24,330 nucleotides of DNA from JAVBKA01 sp031546715 (lineage in GTDB: Bacteria > Bacillota > Clostridia > Oscillospirales > UBA929): positions 1 through 24,330 of the forward strand of contig JAVBKA010000057.1 of NCBI GenBank assembly GCA_031546715.1, read 5' to 3'. The translations under genes and the position numbers were made by a program. Positions within the stretch are counted from its first letter, which is position 1, and the number at the start of each line of letters is the position of its first letter. Of this stretch, positions 10,101-17,365 are shown piece after piece. The notes beneath the pieces are model-generated. The model worked only from the letters and a program-made list of their open reading frames with translations. It did not search any database and had not been told where the DNA came from.

Positions 10101-13100
10101 CTAGAACTGTTCCTGCTGGGAAGGAAATGTTGGGGAAGTTAAACGCAGTAACAGAGGACGGAGTGGGAACCGCGCCCGAGATATCGTACAATGTGCCTGA
10201 AACCAGACTGTTTTGTCCTGTCTGCATACCTGCTGCGGTGGTGACATACTGGGGCAAATTAGTGTTAATTGTAATGGCAACAGTGTCAAATTGCACTGCC
10301 TTGAGAATATTGTAGAAGGTTTGTCCTGTGGTGTACAGTAATTCTAGGTTTTTAGTAAACTCGGCGGGGTTAAGCACTGGATACACACCTGTTGATGTGG
10401 GGGTGTAGCTGTTGCCCTCTAAAAGTTTGGTGGTTCGCTCTTGCATCTGCTTGATTCTGCCTTGGTCTGCCACTGTCAATGTTGAAATGAAATCAGGGTC
10501 GCTGTAGCTGACTTCAAGAAGCTCTTGCAATGCTACAACACTGCTGAATATTCCGTCTACCTGACCTGCGTCCTTGTAGCCGTCCGCTGGTTTTAACTGG
10601 GACAGCAGCTTGATTGTATTTTCGTCCTGTAATAGGGGATTTGTTACGCTTGCATCCATGCGGTTTTCAAACTCGGTTTTCACCTCTTGTGCTATGCCCA
10701 TGACTTCGGCAAAGTGGGAAGCCGTTGCAACCTGAGCGATTTCGTAGAGGATATCCGAGCCGGTGGCGGCGTTTATCTCACCTAGGAAGTTTACGTATTT
10801 TGTGACAATTGAAACGCCTGTCATAGGCTTGTACACTAACGTGCCAGACATAAAGTCGGGGCTTCCGTCAGCGGGGAAGGTGTCCTTGTCGTCATAGGTG
10901 AAGGCTTGGGCGGTGAGGGTGGCTGTAAAGGCGTTGGGTGTGCCGTTAAGTCCTGTAATGTTGATGTTTGAGGCGGTTGCGGGGTATTCATATGCGATTA
11001 TGTCCGTAGGAGTGGTGGGGCTGTATATCGGCTTAAATGCTGGGTTAGTAGGCGGAGTTGTAAACAAATCCGCATCAATTTGCAAATATATTCCCTCGGC
11101 GTATGCGCCAGAGATTGGGGTGGTAGAATGTGAGGTGTTCTGCTGAATGCCGCCTCTGCCGTTGTAGTAAAACTCGGCTCCAGCTGCGTCTACACATGGT
11201 GAACCGTCGAAATTAAGCTCAGACGACGACTTTTCAAGCTTCACTGAGTCGTACCAAAGAGCGGTTGAATCAACTCTCAAGCTTGTGGAGGTGCTGCCGT
11301 CACCGAGAGCGATGTTAGTGCTTGAAGCGGTTGATATATTTGCGCCTGTACCGTCGTTTACAGGCAGATTGATGCTGGCAATTGATGAAGTTCCCACCTG
11401 TGTGCGTGTTACGACCTCGAAGCCGTTTTCGTCAACCTCGCGGAGATAAATATATTTTGATCCGTCATCGTTTACAAGCTTGGACGCGTCGATGGTGTAC
11501 TCATATGTGCCGTTTGTGCTTGAGACTTTCTGCCAAATTGTAGTGTCGCTGGCAGCTCCGTAATCATGGGGGTTGACATAGGAAATATAGACACCACCTG
11601 CAACGCCGTGACCAAAGGTGTCGTTTTCGTTAAGTGAAGAATTCAGCGGCGCGCCCTTGCCGTCAAACAATGTGGCGACGGTGATTGTCATGCCGTTAGC
11701 ACTGAGAATGCCCACTTGAGTGTTGTGAGGGGTTGTATTATCAAGGTCGCCTGAGTGTTCAAATGCCCATTGGCTGGAAACATACTTGTTAAACGTGCCC
11801 GCCGAGGAGAACAGGTCAACGCCGATGTCAACAAATTCAATTTTCTTCGTAAGAGCGGTAATGTCGTTGTCATAGCTTCCAGAAACAAAGTTGTTGCGGT
11901 GGATAACCGTTTCAAGGGTTTCACGGACTATCTGCTTTGCAACCATTTCTTTGTCCTTGATAGCATCGTACAGACTAACGTGAGCCTGGGGGTAAACGCT
12001 GGCAAAGGTAGGGTTTATACTGCCGTCGTATTCGTCGTTTGTGTTTGTGTCGGTGTCTTTAATCTGTTTTTCAAAAACGGTTAAGAAATCTCTGGTGCTG
12101 AAAATATTGTCAAGGATAATATTGAGCGCAGTTTCCTTGTCACCTGCTGTCAGGGCGGCTTGGATATCGTCCTTGTCAGTTTGGATTAAGGCCTCCATTT
12201 GCTTAGAAATGGCTGTGTTGATTGCGCCTCGGATGCGATTATCGCGCTGCTCGAAAACTGCCGTCAGCTTCATGGGAACATCGGGCATATTAATTCGGAT
12301 TGTGCCGTCGGAATATGGGCTTGCGATGGTTGACGAGGATTGTTCTTGAAGGTTGTTTGCATTATAGTCCCAAGAGTATGGCAAAGTTGCGTTGGCGGTT
12401 AAGAAGTTCCACTGCTTAAAGGCGTAGAAATATGGGTCTTTTGGCAGGGTAGCTTGTTCCTCGGCTGTGAAAACTAGCTTTGTATCCCTTGTAAAGATTC
12501 TGGTTTCTAGCTTTGTGTATGTGGAGTAAGGCTTTTTGCCCTCTTCATTTTCTTTGATGTGTCCATAGTCAAGCCCCGGCATGACGGACAGTGTGAAGTC
12601 TTTAGGGGGAATCATGCGAGGATAACTAAAGTTGCCTGAAATTCCAGTACCGTCAATGCTGTACTGCAAGGCAAAGCCCAAACGGGCTTCGTAGCGTGTG
12701 GTGATTTCGGATGGACCTATATTGATGGGGAAGGTGCCGCCCTTGGCTTGCACATAGGTTTTATAAATGTGCAGTAGATTGTACATGGAGTCGTTGACTT
12801 CAACTGATGTAAATTTTGCAGGATTTGCCGCTTGTAAATCTGTGTATTTATAAGTGACGCCGTCTTTTTTAGTCATCAGCTCATATTTTGAATTGCCCAG
12901 CATGTAGTAATCAACTGCTGCCGGAATTGATGTGACTGTGTTGGGAATGTAATTCGGCACGGTGCTGCCGTTTGCGTAATATGTGTTTGCGTATGTGTTG
13001 CTGTCCTCGTCGGGGTGAATTGCAAAGGTTGAGTGGTAGGCATATGAGCCGTAGAACTTGTTGTTTACTCCGGTGTGGTACATGCCGGGGAATGAGGTAA

Positions 13101-16100
13101 TGTGCGCTCCGCCTCTGCCCACGCCGTATACTGCGATTAGCTCCGAGCCTTTCAGGTCGCCTACAACGCCTGCAACCTTACTGCTTGCGGCGTAGCTAGG
13201 TGCGTTGTTTGTTTCTATCTGGTAATCTCTTGCATAGCTTGCGCCGATAAGAGCATTGTTAATTTTGCCGTATAAGCCGCCTGCGATGACTTCTTTTGTG
13301 TCTGGTAAATCAAAGGTCATGCTGACTGCGTTATTTAACTTATAGGTGTTTTCTTGCTCAGAACCAAGAGGATGTTGATTGACAATTTCGCCGCCGATAC
13401 CGCCTGCAAAGGTTTTTGCAGCGTTTGAGACGGTGACACTCGAGACGGTAAACTGCTCCACAGCACTGGCGTTAAGATATCTGTTGACATCTGACGCTGT
13501 TATAGAGGTGTTTTCGGCGTATCCAAGCAAGCCGCCCACCCAAACTGTCTTTGTGCCATCAGCCACTATGTTCACTCTGTTGACAGAGCTTGCGTTGACA
13601 GACCCATAGGCGGTTATTTTCCCAGCCAGACCCGCCGCATAGATGTCTCCCTCCACACTCTTTGCCGAGACGGTGACATCGGCTACAGGGGAGACTATAT
13701 GATTGTCAAATTCGCAGGAGTTGATGTTGATTTTTGTGGTAAAGCCCACCAAGCGAGCGGCATAGGTGTCGTTTTTACCGTAAGCGACAATTGCGGAGGA
13801 TGCACCGCTGCCCTTTACGCTGACATTTGTCAGCTCAACGCCGCGAGCCGCCGTTGCCTGTCCTGCAACGCCTCCGGCATATGCTTCGTTGCCTGATGCG
13901 CTGCTTTCGTCAGCACCTGCGGCAACGACCTTGACATTTTTAACGGTCATACCCGCAATTGAAACATTTGCAAAGCCTTGATTGTTAATATAACCTAGCA
14001 AGCCGCCTGCATATGCAGTGCCTGTCTGAGAAAGGGCTTCTACAAGATTATTTGCAGTGGAGTTTACTGTAAATTTATTAGCATACACCGTGGATTCCTC
14101 AGCAAAACCAAGCAAACCGCCAGCGTACGCATTTTTGTTTGCCTCAGTTGAGGAAGAGATGGCACTAACGGTGATCGGGGTTGAGGGCAACACAGGCTTA
14201 ATCTCATTTTCGGAGGTAACGGCCGCCGTTTCCTGCGTTCCGATGATACTTCCAGCGACACCACCTGCATATGCCAAACCGTCAGAGGATTGAGCCTTAA
14301 ACGTCTTAACGCCTGTCAGCGTTGATTTTATTATATCTGTTTTGACAGCTTCGCCCACAATACCGCCTATATAAGCGTTAGCTGTTGCGTTTGCCAAAAT
14401 GGAGTTGTAGAGGTATGCGCCTGAGGCATTAATATCACTAGCCGCCGCACTGACTGCACCGCTTACGGTTACGTTCTCAGCGTAGCCGATTTGTCCGCCT
14501 GCCCATGCCGTGCCTTGTGAGCTTATAACCTGTACTGCCGCATTTGACAAATTAGGCGCGGTGAGGTCAATATTGTTAAGATAACCAATTGCACCACCTG
14601 CATAGGTTTTCCCGCCGCCAGTGGCGTGAACCATGCCGCTTGTTCCGCTCATTTTTAGCTCGGTGTAACTGCGTGTGCCTCTTTGAGGAGCTGTTGAATA
14701 TGCATAGCCGACAATACCGCCCACGGCATTTACGGCGGTTGCATCGGTGACTATAGTCTTAACGTCCATTCCGATGGCTTCGATTTTGTTAATATCGCTG
14801 TCTACCGCATGACCAACGGCAACACCTGCGTAAACATTGCCAGTGAGCCCTGTTCTGTCAATAAAAACGTAGTTTTCTGCAAGAATACTGTACCCCGCGC
14901 CTGAGATTACAGCGGAGGTTAACGGCGCTTTGTCTACCTTAATAGTTGCGATTTGCGGATGATTAAATGCATCTCTTGCGAGCTTAAAGTTTGAAATATC
15001 TGCGCCAACGGCATGACCAAAAAGACCGTACGCCTGACGGTTATCGATTGAACGCACTCTAAGATTCAAGACAGTGTGACCATTCCCGTTAAAGCTACCC
15101 TTAAAAGGGTTATCTTTAGTTCCGATAGGTGTCCAGTTGAAATTGCCTAAATCAATATTATTTCCAAGTGTATATACAGCGGTGTTTGCATTTTGGACAC
15201 CGTTGTTGACTGCCCATGCAATTGCCGCAAGCTGAGGGGCAGTAGTTATATTAATTGTGGGGCTAAAGTTTTGCGCACGAAGCCACGGCATGTCAAAGGA
15301 CGAGTCATAAGAGGTTTCCGTTCCTGCGCCTGCGCCGTCTGTTTCGCCGTCAAGAGCGTAGCTTGCAGTGACAAGACCGTTGGCAGTGCCGGAAAAATGA
15401 TACACTCCTCCGCCTAAGTTGTTAAGGCGGACATCCTTCGGATAAACTCCTACTGCGCCGTTTCTGGTGGAATTAACCGCAAGGTCAAATGAAATATTCG
15501 CAGTGGGTGCTACGCCTGTTAAATACAGCTTGCCTTGAGGTGATACAAATAAATCCTCTGTGGTGTACGCCGTGCCATTGACCAACAGACCCTTTGAGGT
15601 GTGTACATCTCCGTCAATGTCTCTCCAGGTGTCGCCTTTGCCTAAGACATAGAAATTTTCGCCCATGTTTGCCAAGTTTCCGAAGCCTTCGAGGTATGAA
15701 GCCTGTACGACTTGAATTCCAGTGGTTGGTGCTTCTTCTAGATGACCGATATTTTTGTTGATAAAAAGTGAGCCTGTATGTTGAGCCTCTGCTTGAAAAG
15801 AAGTAGTGCCGTCATAAGCTGCGACAGCTCCGCCGCCGCCGCCGGATATGTAGTTTGTGCCGCCGTTGTTGTATACGGTGACGTCGTTGAGGGCGGGGGA
15901 GTGACTGCTGCCGGGGGCAATACCGGGGGAGGAGCTGGGCACATCAAATTCTGCGTAAGTATGGCAGTGTGCGGTGTCTGCGCCTCGACTATATGCTGAA
16001 TAAATTCCTGAGCCATCAGGAGTTTCAGTTGTTCCGTTATAGTTTTCTAAATGGTAATTGGTGTAATCTCTGCGTTTAATTGAATTGTAAGAGCTTGTAT

Positions 16101-17283
16101 GTGTAACTGTAGTATTAAACGCTCCAGGTACTCCTGCACCTTGAAAATTGCCGCCTTCTATCGTTGCTACGCCTCGGTTAAACTTAATCGTTCCGCCGAT
16201 AACCGCATATTCGCCTGTTCCACTGCCACCAGAATTGCCGCCCTTTGTAAAGTACTGTGTGACAATGTCTGAACCTCCGGATGATGGCTTTAACACCGAG
16301 TAAGTCGCACTTCCGAAAGCACCGCTTGCTGTGGGAGGGTTGGCTTGGTGGGTATTATATGGCTCAGTCGGTGCATTTTGAGTAATCTTAGTGGACGCTA
16401 TACCTGCGGTACCGCCATTACCGCCGTTGCCGCCGTAGCCGCCTTTGATGTTGATATTTCCGGTTGCGTATGCGCCGTCTTGTGTAAGGTTAGCATTTGC
16501 ATTGTCTTGATTAAAGATAATCGTTCCGCTGTTTACAATGGCAACGCCGCCTTGTCCGCCTCTGCCGCCACTGCCCGCATAGTAAGTCGCATTATCTGAG
16601 CTGTACTGTCCCGTAGTGTTATTTTTGCCACCCTCGCCGTTGCCGCCCTCGCCGCCTGTTCCGCCGAGGATTTCAACAAATCCGGTCATACCTTTGCCGA
16701 ACTCTAGGGTGCTATCCGCTCCAATTTGAATCGCAACGCCGCCTTTTCCGCCGACGCCGCCATATCCGCCTTGACTGGTGGGGCATTCATTAGGTGTGCC
16801 AAAAAAATCCATTGCTGCGCCGCCTGTGCCTCCGGTAATAACTAGCTTGCCTTCGCCCTCGAAGGTAAGGGTTTTGCCGTCTGCAATAGTAAGTGCAGAG
16901 GTAATGGGAGCGTAACCTCCCTCGGATGAGCTTCCGGAAGTTTTTGTATCTCCGGCTTCTCCAGTAACGCCGTTAATTGTCAGCGTATTGCCTTGGGAAA
17001 TCCAGATTTTTGTATTTTCAGTAACATTAACCGTTGTTAGCGTGGTGTCAACACCAACTATGTAATCACCGTTCCATGCGGTTGAAGAGTTTAATGCAGC
17101 ATAACTCGGCTCAGCGTTCGAGATTACGCCAGCGACATCAACTCCTGCAATCGTTTTAGAAACCGCAGATGCAAGTGCCCTATTTGCAAAATAGTCGTGA
17201 ATCGGAATTATGGTCAGCAGCATAATAGCTGCTAAACCTAGGGCAAGTACCCTCTTCGGGATTCTACGTTTTAGAATTCTCAT
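1180..17283 (-). CDS. Giant (5367-residue) SLH-anchored modular surface protein, probable adhesin
   Basis: The start is ATG 17283, because AAGGAG lies about 6 bases upstream and the protein then opens with a basic signal sequence (MRILKRRIPKRVLALGLAAI). An ATG at 17319 has no such site. Approximate architecture: signal 1-45; Gly-rich region 100-310 with repeated GGxGG tracts; probable parallel beta-helix 680-1385 with about 16 GLUG-like motifs; InlB-like beta module 1550-1680; mixed regions to 2470; a FIVAR module 2571-2631 between two related beta modules; beta repeats from 2790; a helical insert about 3180-3315; the main unrecognised repeat array 3330-4415; long helical region 4528-5050; a beta module 5052-5150; three SLH domains 5152-5345. 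By family knowledge SLH domains bind pyruvylated secondary wall polymers, so the N-terminal modules should project outward. I see no sortase motif. Only about four cysteines are visible, all in the N-terminal half. GLUG, FIVAR and InlB-type modules are common in cell-surface adhesins; ligand unknown. The reading frame is intact throughout. It has its own promoter (17366-17393) and terminator (1132-1181), so it is monocistronic. Confidence 0.95.
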   Translation of the reverse strand: MRILKRRIPKRVLALGLAAIMLLTIIPIHDYFANRALASAVSKTIAGVDVAGVISNAEPSYAALNSSTAWNGDYIVGVDTTLTTVNVTENTKIWISQGNTLTINGVTGEAGDTKTSGSSSEGGYAPITSALTIADGKTLTFEGEGKLVITGGTGGAAMDFFGTPNECPTSQGGYGGVGGKGGVAIQIGADSTLEFGKGMTGFVEILGGTGGEGGNGEGGKNNTTGQYSSDNATYYAGSGGRGGQGGVAIVNSGTIIFNQDNANANLTQDGAYATGNINIKGGYGGNGGNGGTAGIASTKITQNAPTEPYNTHQANPPTASGAFGSATYSVLKPSSGGSDIVTQYFTKGGNSGGSGTGEYAVIGGTIKFNRGVATIEGGNFQGAGVPGAFNTTVTHTSSYNSIKRRDYTNYHLENYNGTTETPDGSGIYSAYSRGADTAHCHTYAEFDVPSSSPGIAPGSSHSPALNDVTVYNNGGTNYISGGGGGAVAAYDGTTSFQAEAQHTGSLFINKNIGHLEEAPTTGIQVVQASYLEGFGNLANMGENFYVLGKGDTWRDIDGDVHTSKGLLVNGTAYTTEDLFVSPQGKLYLTGVAPTANISFDLAVNSTRNGAVGVYPKDVRLNNLGGGVYHFSGTANGLVTASYALDGETDGAGAGTETSYDSSFDMPWLRAQNFSPTINITTAPQLAAIAWAVNNGVQNANTAVYTLGNNIDLGNFNWTPIGTKDNPFKGSFNGNGHTVLNLRVRSIDNRQAYGLFGHAVGADISNFKLARDAFNHPQIATIKVDKAPLTSAVISGAGYSILAENYVFIDRTGLTGNVYAGVAVGHAVDSDINKIEAIGMDVKTIVTDATAVNAVGGIVGYAYSTAPQRGTRSYTELKMSGTSGMVHATGGGKTYAGGAIGYLNNIDLTAPNLSNAAVQVISSQGTAWAGGQIGYAENVTVSGAVSAAASDINASGAYLYNSILANATANAYIGGIVGEAVKTDIIKSTLTGVKTFKAQSSDGLAYAGGVAGSIIGTQETAAVTSENEIKPVLPSTPITVSAISSSTEANKNAYAGGLLGFAEESTVYANKFTVNSTANNLVEALSQTGTAYAGGLLGYINNQGFANVSIAGMTVKNVKVVAAGADESSASGNEAYAGGVAGQATAARGVELTNVSVKGSGASSAIVAYGKNDTYAARLVGFTTKININSCEFDNHIVSPVADVTVSAKSVEGDIYAAGLAGKITAYGSVNASSVNRVNIVADGTKTVWVGGLLGYAENTSITASDVNRYLNASAVEQFTVSSVTVSNAAKTFAGGIGGEIVNQHPLGSEQENTYKLNNAVSMTFDLPDTKEVIAGGLYGKINNALIGASYARDYQIETNNAPSYAASSKVAGVVGDLKGSELIAVYGVGRGGAHITSFPGMYHTGVNNKFYGSYAYHSTFAIHPDEDSNTYANTYYANGSTVPNYIPNTVTSIPAAVDYYMLGNSKYELMTKKDGVTYKYTDLQAANPAKFTSVEVNDSMYNLLHIYKTYVQAKGGTFPINIGPSEITTRYEARLGFALQYSIDGTGISGNFSYPRMIPPKDFTLSVMPGLDYGHIKENEEGKKPYSTYTKLETRIFTRDTKLVFTAEEQATLPKDPYFYAFKQWNFLTANATLPYSWDYNANNLQEQSSSTIASPYSDGTIRINMPDVPMKLTAVFEQRDNRIRGAINTAISKQMEALIQTDKDDIQAALTAGDKETALNIILDNIFSTRDFLTVFEKQIKDTDTNTNDEYDGSINPTFASVYPQAHVSLYDAIKDKEMVAKQIVRETLETVIHRNNFVSGSYDNDITALTKKIEFVDIGVDLFSSAGTFNKYVSSQWAFEHSGDLDNTTPHNTQVGILSANGMTITVATLFDGKGAPLNSSLNENDTFGHGVAGGVYISYVNPHDYGAASDTTIWQKVSSTNGTYEYTIDASKLVNDDGSKYIYLREVDENGFEVVTRTQVGTSSIASINLPVNDGTGANISTASSTNIALGDGSTSTSLRVDSTALWYDSVKLEKSSSELNFDGSPCVDAAGAEFYYNGRGGIQQNTSHSTTPISGAYAEGIYLQIDADLFTTPPTNPAFKPIYSPTTPTDIIAYEYPATASNINITGLNGTPNAFTATLTAQAFTYDDKDTFPADGSPDFMSGTLVYKPMTGVSIVTKYVNFLGEINAATGSDILYEIAQVATASHFAEVMGIAQEVKTEFENRMDASVTNPLLQDENTIKLLSQLKPADGYKDAGQVDGIFSSVVALQELLEVSYSDPDFISTLTVADQGRIKQMQERTTKLLEGNSYTPTSTGVYPVLNPAEFTKNLELLYTTGQTFYNILKAVQFDTVAITINTNLPQYVTTAAGMQTGQNSLVSGTLYDISGAVPTPSSVTAFNFPNISFPAGTVLGSARDFSGFMDSKNLIIRKKSAFDINILDAAAAAGYNYVAWLESASGTSLTFTSGSGKSTYTLDSTKTSTNQILNIVFAKKKYAVAVPASVTDAGVQVAAVTSSASNGNIEHGASLVITLLPSPDHVYKAGETVEYKMGGVDKTTTVLPNGTIVIANVTGAITDLNLTGVIIESTKTALTSKIGEVETLNFTKEKYTPSTWSKLQEVLKIAEDVESSGTSTLQEIATAYENLTKAVGLLVPQHKVTLDPKLSVLIDPSVNSTHDYFDSTANGQYTKVQPGVVKIGTDYYVQDGYSVVLEPTASVPAGNIIKAVTYDQAAPVVLSDAKATVLPNGKVVVTNVKGDISNFDVTTGATEFNAVEGSLTSPDGANVTDPNGKVVPAGKGEQGKERIPVVLLPDLEISPIAASPSTLAATFTDSLGHEVSISIPLNDNNDETNDTNTTVNISVTVGGITTVVTLPESEITSYITGTAPAITVKIPSEALQEIIDEYNGTTATPKIVITEPEIEIEAAVTDKNGTVVTQAPSPKTTAPVTEVPEYTVTPARGYVTTEVHVKTPSTEDTDDAAVSYPSESVIAAIIISPTTVTASGTDTVYVKNDPSTGGETTVIVNKDGEVTAVIVNPGVNTDYIVDFNRDIDDPNYGEAVITWKEPVKEAFVIDAVFARNIFDFEAVQPDNGSVKVTTNKTVTPAISGILAQGSPSSIIITPNIGYGINPNGIVTITIDGTQGLPDVVYSDTLKNLADTSLYPDLTVSAINTAPVTITIDRVLGSMEVTTTALIKSERYEDTKADIIKALEELKKSVDLGKDIVTANPSSVTYDTSKPEWKDFNDTTASVHTDKLEVAGEDLYDLLAKPNGDIKDTIINAGSASSLVSIIDSYLPNKEFADLDEILAYILETKQALDDAILKLPTKSGETAIIPSMTDVVGTDGGILPGTKPHISQPTDGGVNNTSDKVVITGVKPTTGNVATAVSLTITDPETGNAYEVIVPINGGVDLGVEGSKLVAKKIDPSTGEPTGPEFHVVIPSTDVGAKESPAGTIEVAGKTISDIVTALTGDTAPKGVVTAIGIVTEKDSSPEFVVGTDIVSVDGGISSQPTLTSPASGGINVATDGITVSGIATKTNYVYEGIEIVFLDEAKQPHTIFIAASTSNTTGTTTLETAITNKDLKDAISAELVTPHDFTKIIITDIKTVTDGVEVSVGKVVTDKGITGTITVIAPTGGQGTIDNISDIVVDGVVVATGTEIENVLVKIIDPNTGKTVYAEIPVTSPAENLENTVIQILDENKHPIGTITIHEDVNSASVTGGEVHIPTATVNEILDELRKSTDPAIKINTGSVSGIELDAERVGRAVPPDNSDVDGKGITSAEIKTSGTPNDGVLKPSEDLIVDNVATKTGFDVDKVTIMVTNPITGKDVWITVPVAKTLKDGDTVEISYITDKGAVVSTTTTIGPLPNQLPLADIKDIAYGAASGTNPSTGKIILPATAVDILIKKAVETAVKSEFGQGTLDELPPDYLDYIDIKDVIVVGKGGQYVIDVPDTAATGRGINPAKIPTVTVSGADYDSTNLGDGNVVGGIPTDVYSEQGILLISGISPQSGFLPKSTVVTLVDDDGNIAKITLPLSKAWVEGDKVTVEVNGVTKTLDAGTAGLNLLSELNAADLGTVRTPGQPTSYTASVPAVIISAIAASITTLDAVPTTFSMPAEISEITVVGERVAFGLPASPTPAKSDGISKSGEIYTQPNTTTTNKAVIDPTKGIVVSNITSAASVTGVEIKLPSETGTVNVIIMLKPSPSTGTTVRITDANGNDIFPSEEILSKITMTATPSSNVYEAELSGSVLEAIYAAAGITEPNGVGTVTVLSSVPATTVPTVTGMSHGHLTEDPDSVAKTEDLIVDNIRSEKGYALESLTIEAVNGTGDVTKFITIPSETTIDPITGIPSIAVQVRDEKTGLPTTINVDLSKLENVLTDTASNGFPMQKVFIPGRVLDEIINMVFATSDVDIVDITVNSRPAGWLMPTAETILLNQPEGLDALTITNSLVADADSSSGVISANGSGGDDNRIVVPDSLFMDIKFAKDDYPSTATSNTFHTVDGLVINGMLFEIDELLSIGAVKFIQGGDPLNDIFTQTAKLELITDIFVPYYEALTNEKLTGFDTMGISTQPQNNQYISFVEEFEKLSEYTDAEKLNAPTRTEYEELVAKLLDEFSPTASITLSPDNLEHLVDHKAELLEMDAKIKELLAAEREISEIEKLYEELSDKLNDADGNFNGIKDVPSIIANRVTAPDLFDEIKAVITSLEAEIATTKDLYDKLPTDAKDIVIESGAYDKLAEMESLLDALKEIDLGEEGYVQYKVEKFPSPAPDINPIDQLSDQTTVVTNLIAYNEELNELEYSFAKLTPEQRAKMPDTEKTLHDLRANVTAEFLDLGKAFAFEHLVVGSDATYVPNPDGTSKNSTNGIKTTTTDIKNLVRTAQEAYNLLGRSSVEAINAIDAVFYGPTLNQLSSLVNGVSSNSVDNTATSSDFDAAKAKIEQEYARLLEENGDDYTASQKDALLKAKEDALAAIENLRNNNPPPRKSEVVRETTAGITEMNKITVTVANQSFKDDAIAKVIAEHDRLISTHPDYTPSQKATLDNIRDTAIAAINAATSEARVTAIKDGAISALNSVPHGLLPTIGGGAGTTVGGAGTTVGGTYTQSPPDPNDGSIVTIVVVPDPGYTLVSIEVINNFTTHVIPLSKLSSSTYTYYYPANGTVTVIVKFTRLTDPADPNKNGINSQLNATDHMAYMVGVGNNRFAPELSISRAEVAMIFYKLMRDKNGDKSKRFTDVADGLWYSDAINLLAAKGIITGYPNGIFLPKNPITTAELTSIALKFAAHSSGVDEIPTVNAKHWAYEKLKTANYYHWYDTVDVISLPNAYLTRAQGAAIINNILGRDADKTFVDTMDILITFRDVTEKLPYYYDIMEATNPHNYIKTPSKEFWAILEK
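1345..1830 (-). other. Three S-layer homology (SLH) domains at the C-terminus of the giant protein
   Basis: The first SLH unit runs through MAYMVGVGNNRFAPELSISR to AEVAMIFYKLM, matching the family pattern in which a glycine-phenylalanine-proline stretch is followed by TRAE-like residues. The second is RFTDVADGLWYSDAINLLAA, then GIITGYPNGIFLPKNPIT and AELTSIALKFA, a textbook unit. The third is weaker (NAKHWAYEKLKTANYYHW, then AYLTRAQGAAIINNIL). Three tandem units are the usual number for non-covalent wall anchoring. About 30 residues follow, ending in FWAILEK. Confidence 0.9.
2130..3700 (-). other. Long helical stalk region of the giant protein
   Basis: Residues about 4528-5050 are rich in E, K, L and A with heptad-like spacing (for example LVDHKAELLEMDAKIKELLA). 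They include two related copies of a FIVAR-like helical unit (SDFDAAKAKIEQEYARLLEE and SFKDDAIAKVIAEHDRLIST), each followed by YT(A/P)SQKxxL. Placed just before the SLH domains, the region is likely a rod that carries the beta modules through the cell wall. The helical character is read by eye, not computed. Confidence 0.6.
4038..7296 (-). repeat. Array of seven diverged ~115-185-residue repeats in the giant protein
   Basis: Units start near 7296, 6825, 6484, 6025, 5479, 4930 and 4503 (reading down the minus strand), with a degenerate eighth after 4038. Each tends to show: a GI/GV start; a strand resembling DLIVDNVATKTGF; a strand pair with a turn such as NPxTGK followed by ITIPV; a GDxV strand; a short helical segment with IP...VxxIL (for example IPTATVNEILDELRKS); and a closing strand such as IKDVIVVGKGGQ. 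Conservation is weak but the order holds. Nucleotide identity is mostly gone, except short stretches such as the shared AATTAAGTCCTC near 5955 and 4445. I do not recognise the domain; an Ig-like or other beta-sandwich adhesin fold is a guess. Confidence 0.6.
8590..8915 (-). repeat. Outlying copy of the same repeat type
   Basis: Residues about 2790-2898 (from LPDLEISPIAASPSTLAATF through EVSISIPL, then VNISVTVGG, then VKIPSEALQEIIDEYNG and PKIVITEPEIEIEA) follow the same strand-strand-helix-strand order as the main array at 4038-7296. A differently built stretch of about 430 residues separates it from that array. The assignment rests on pattern order rather than clear identity. Confidence 0.4.
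9020..9860 (-). other. FIVAR module flanked by two related beta modules
   Basis: The middle segment (about 9391-9570, residues 2571-2631) reads FTKEKYTPSTWSKLQEVLKI then AYENLTKAVGLL, a clear FIVAR helical module as found in many Gram-positive surface proteins. On each side is a beta module ending in nearly the same words: VLPNGTIVIANVTGAITDLN upstream and VLPNGKVVVTNVKGDISNFD downstream. The pair is therefore an internal duplication with a helical module between the copies. Confidence 0.65.
13140..15035 (-). repeat. About 16 GLUG-like motifs in a probable beta-helix
   Basis: Motifs such as VGGIVGYAYST, AGGQIGYAENVTV, IGGIVGEAVKTDI, AGGLLGFAEESTV, AGGVAGQATAARG, VGGLLGYAENTSI and AGGLYGKINNAL recur about every 41 residues between 15035 and 13140. 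They are introduced by a typical opener, ITTAPQLAAIAWAVNNGV then GSFNGNGHTVLNLRV (about 15250-15060). GLUG motifs occur in IgA peptidase and adhesin beta-helices, so this is likely one continuous solenoid. Most units also carry an alternating polar/hydrophobic strand. Confidence 0.8.
16350..16990 (-). other. Glycine-rich N-terminal region of the giant protein
   Basis: Residues about 100-310 contain repeated glycine tracts (GGYGGVGGKGGVAIQIG, GGTGGEGGNGEGG, GSGGRGGQGGVAIVNSG, GGYGGNGGNGGTAG) alternating with hydrophobic strands such as KTLTFEGEGKLVITGG. This resembles Gly-rich beta-helical regions of secreted carbohydrate-binding proteins, but no family can be named with confidence. It lies directly after the signal sequence and so would sit at the free end of the molecule. 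Confidence 0.6.
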
Positions 17284-17365
17284 ATTATTCTCCTTTAGAA
17301 AATTAAGAATGTCTGCCATTGCAGAATAGTCTCGAACCTTGAAGGAAAAGTCGTAATTAAATATA

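Noticed and set aside
17284..17319. Upstream ATG at 17319 as start of the giant protein
   Set aside because: It lacks a Shine-Dalgarno and adds a hydrophilic stretch before the signal sequence; the ATG at 17283 has AAGGAG at the right distance.
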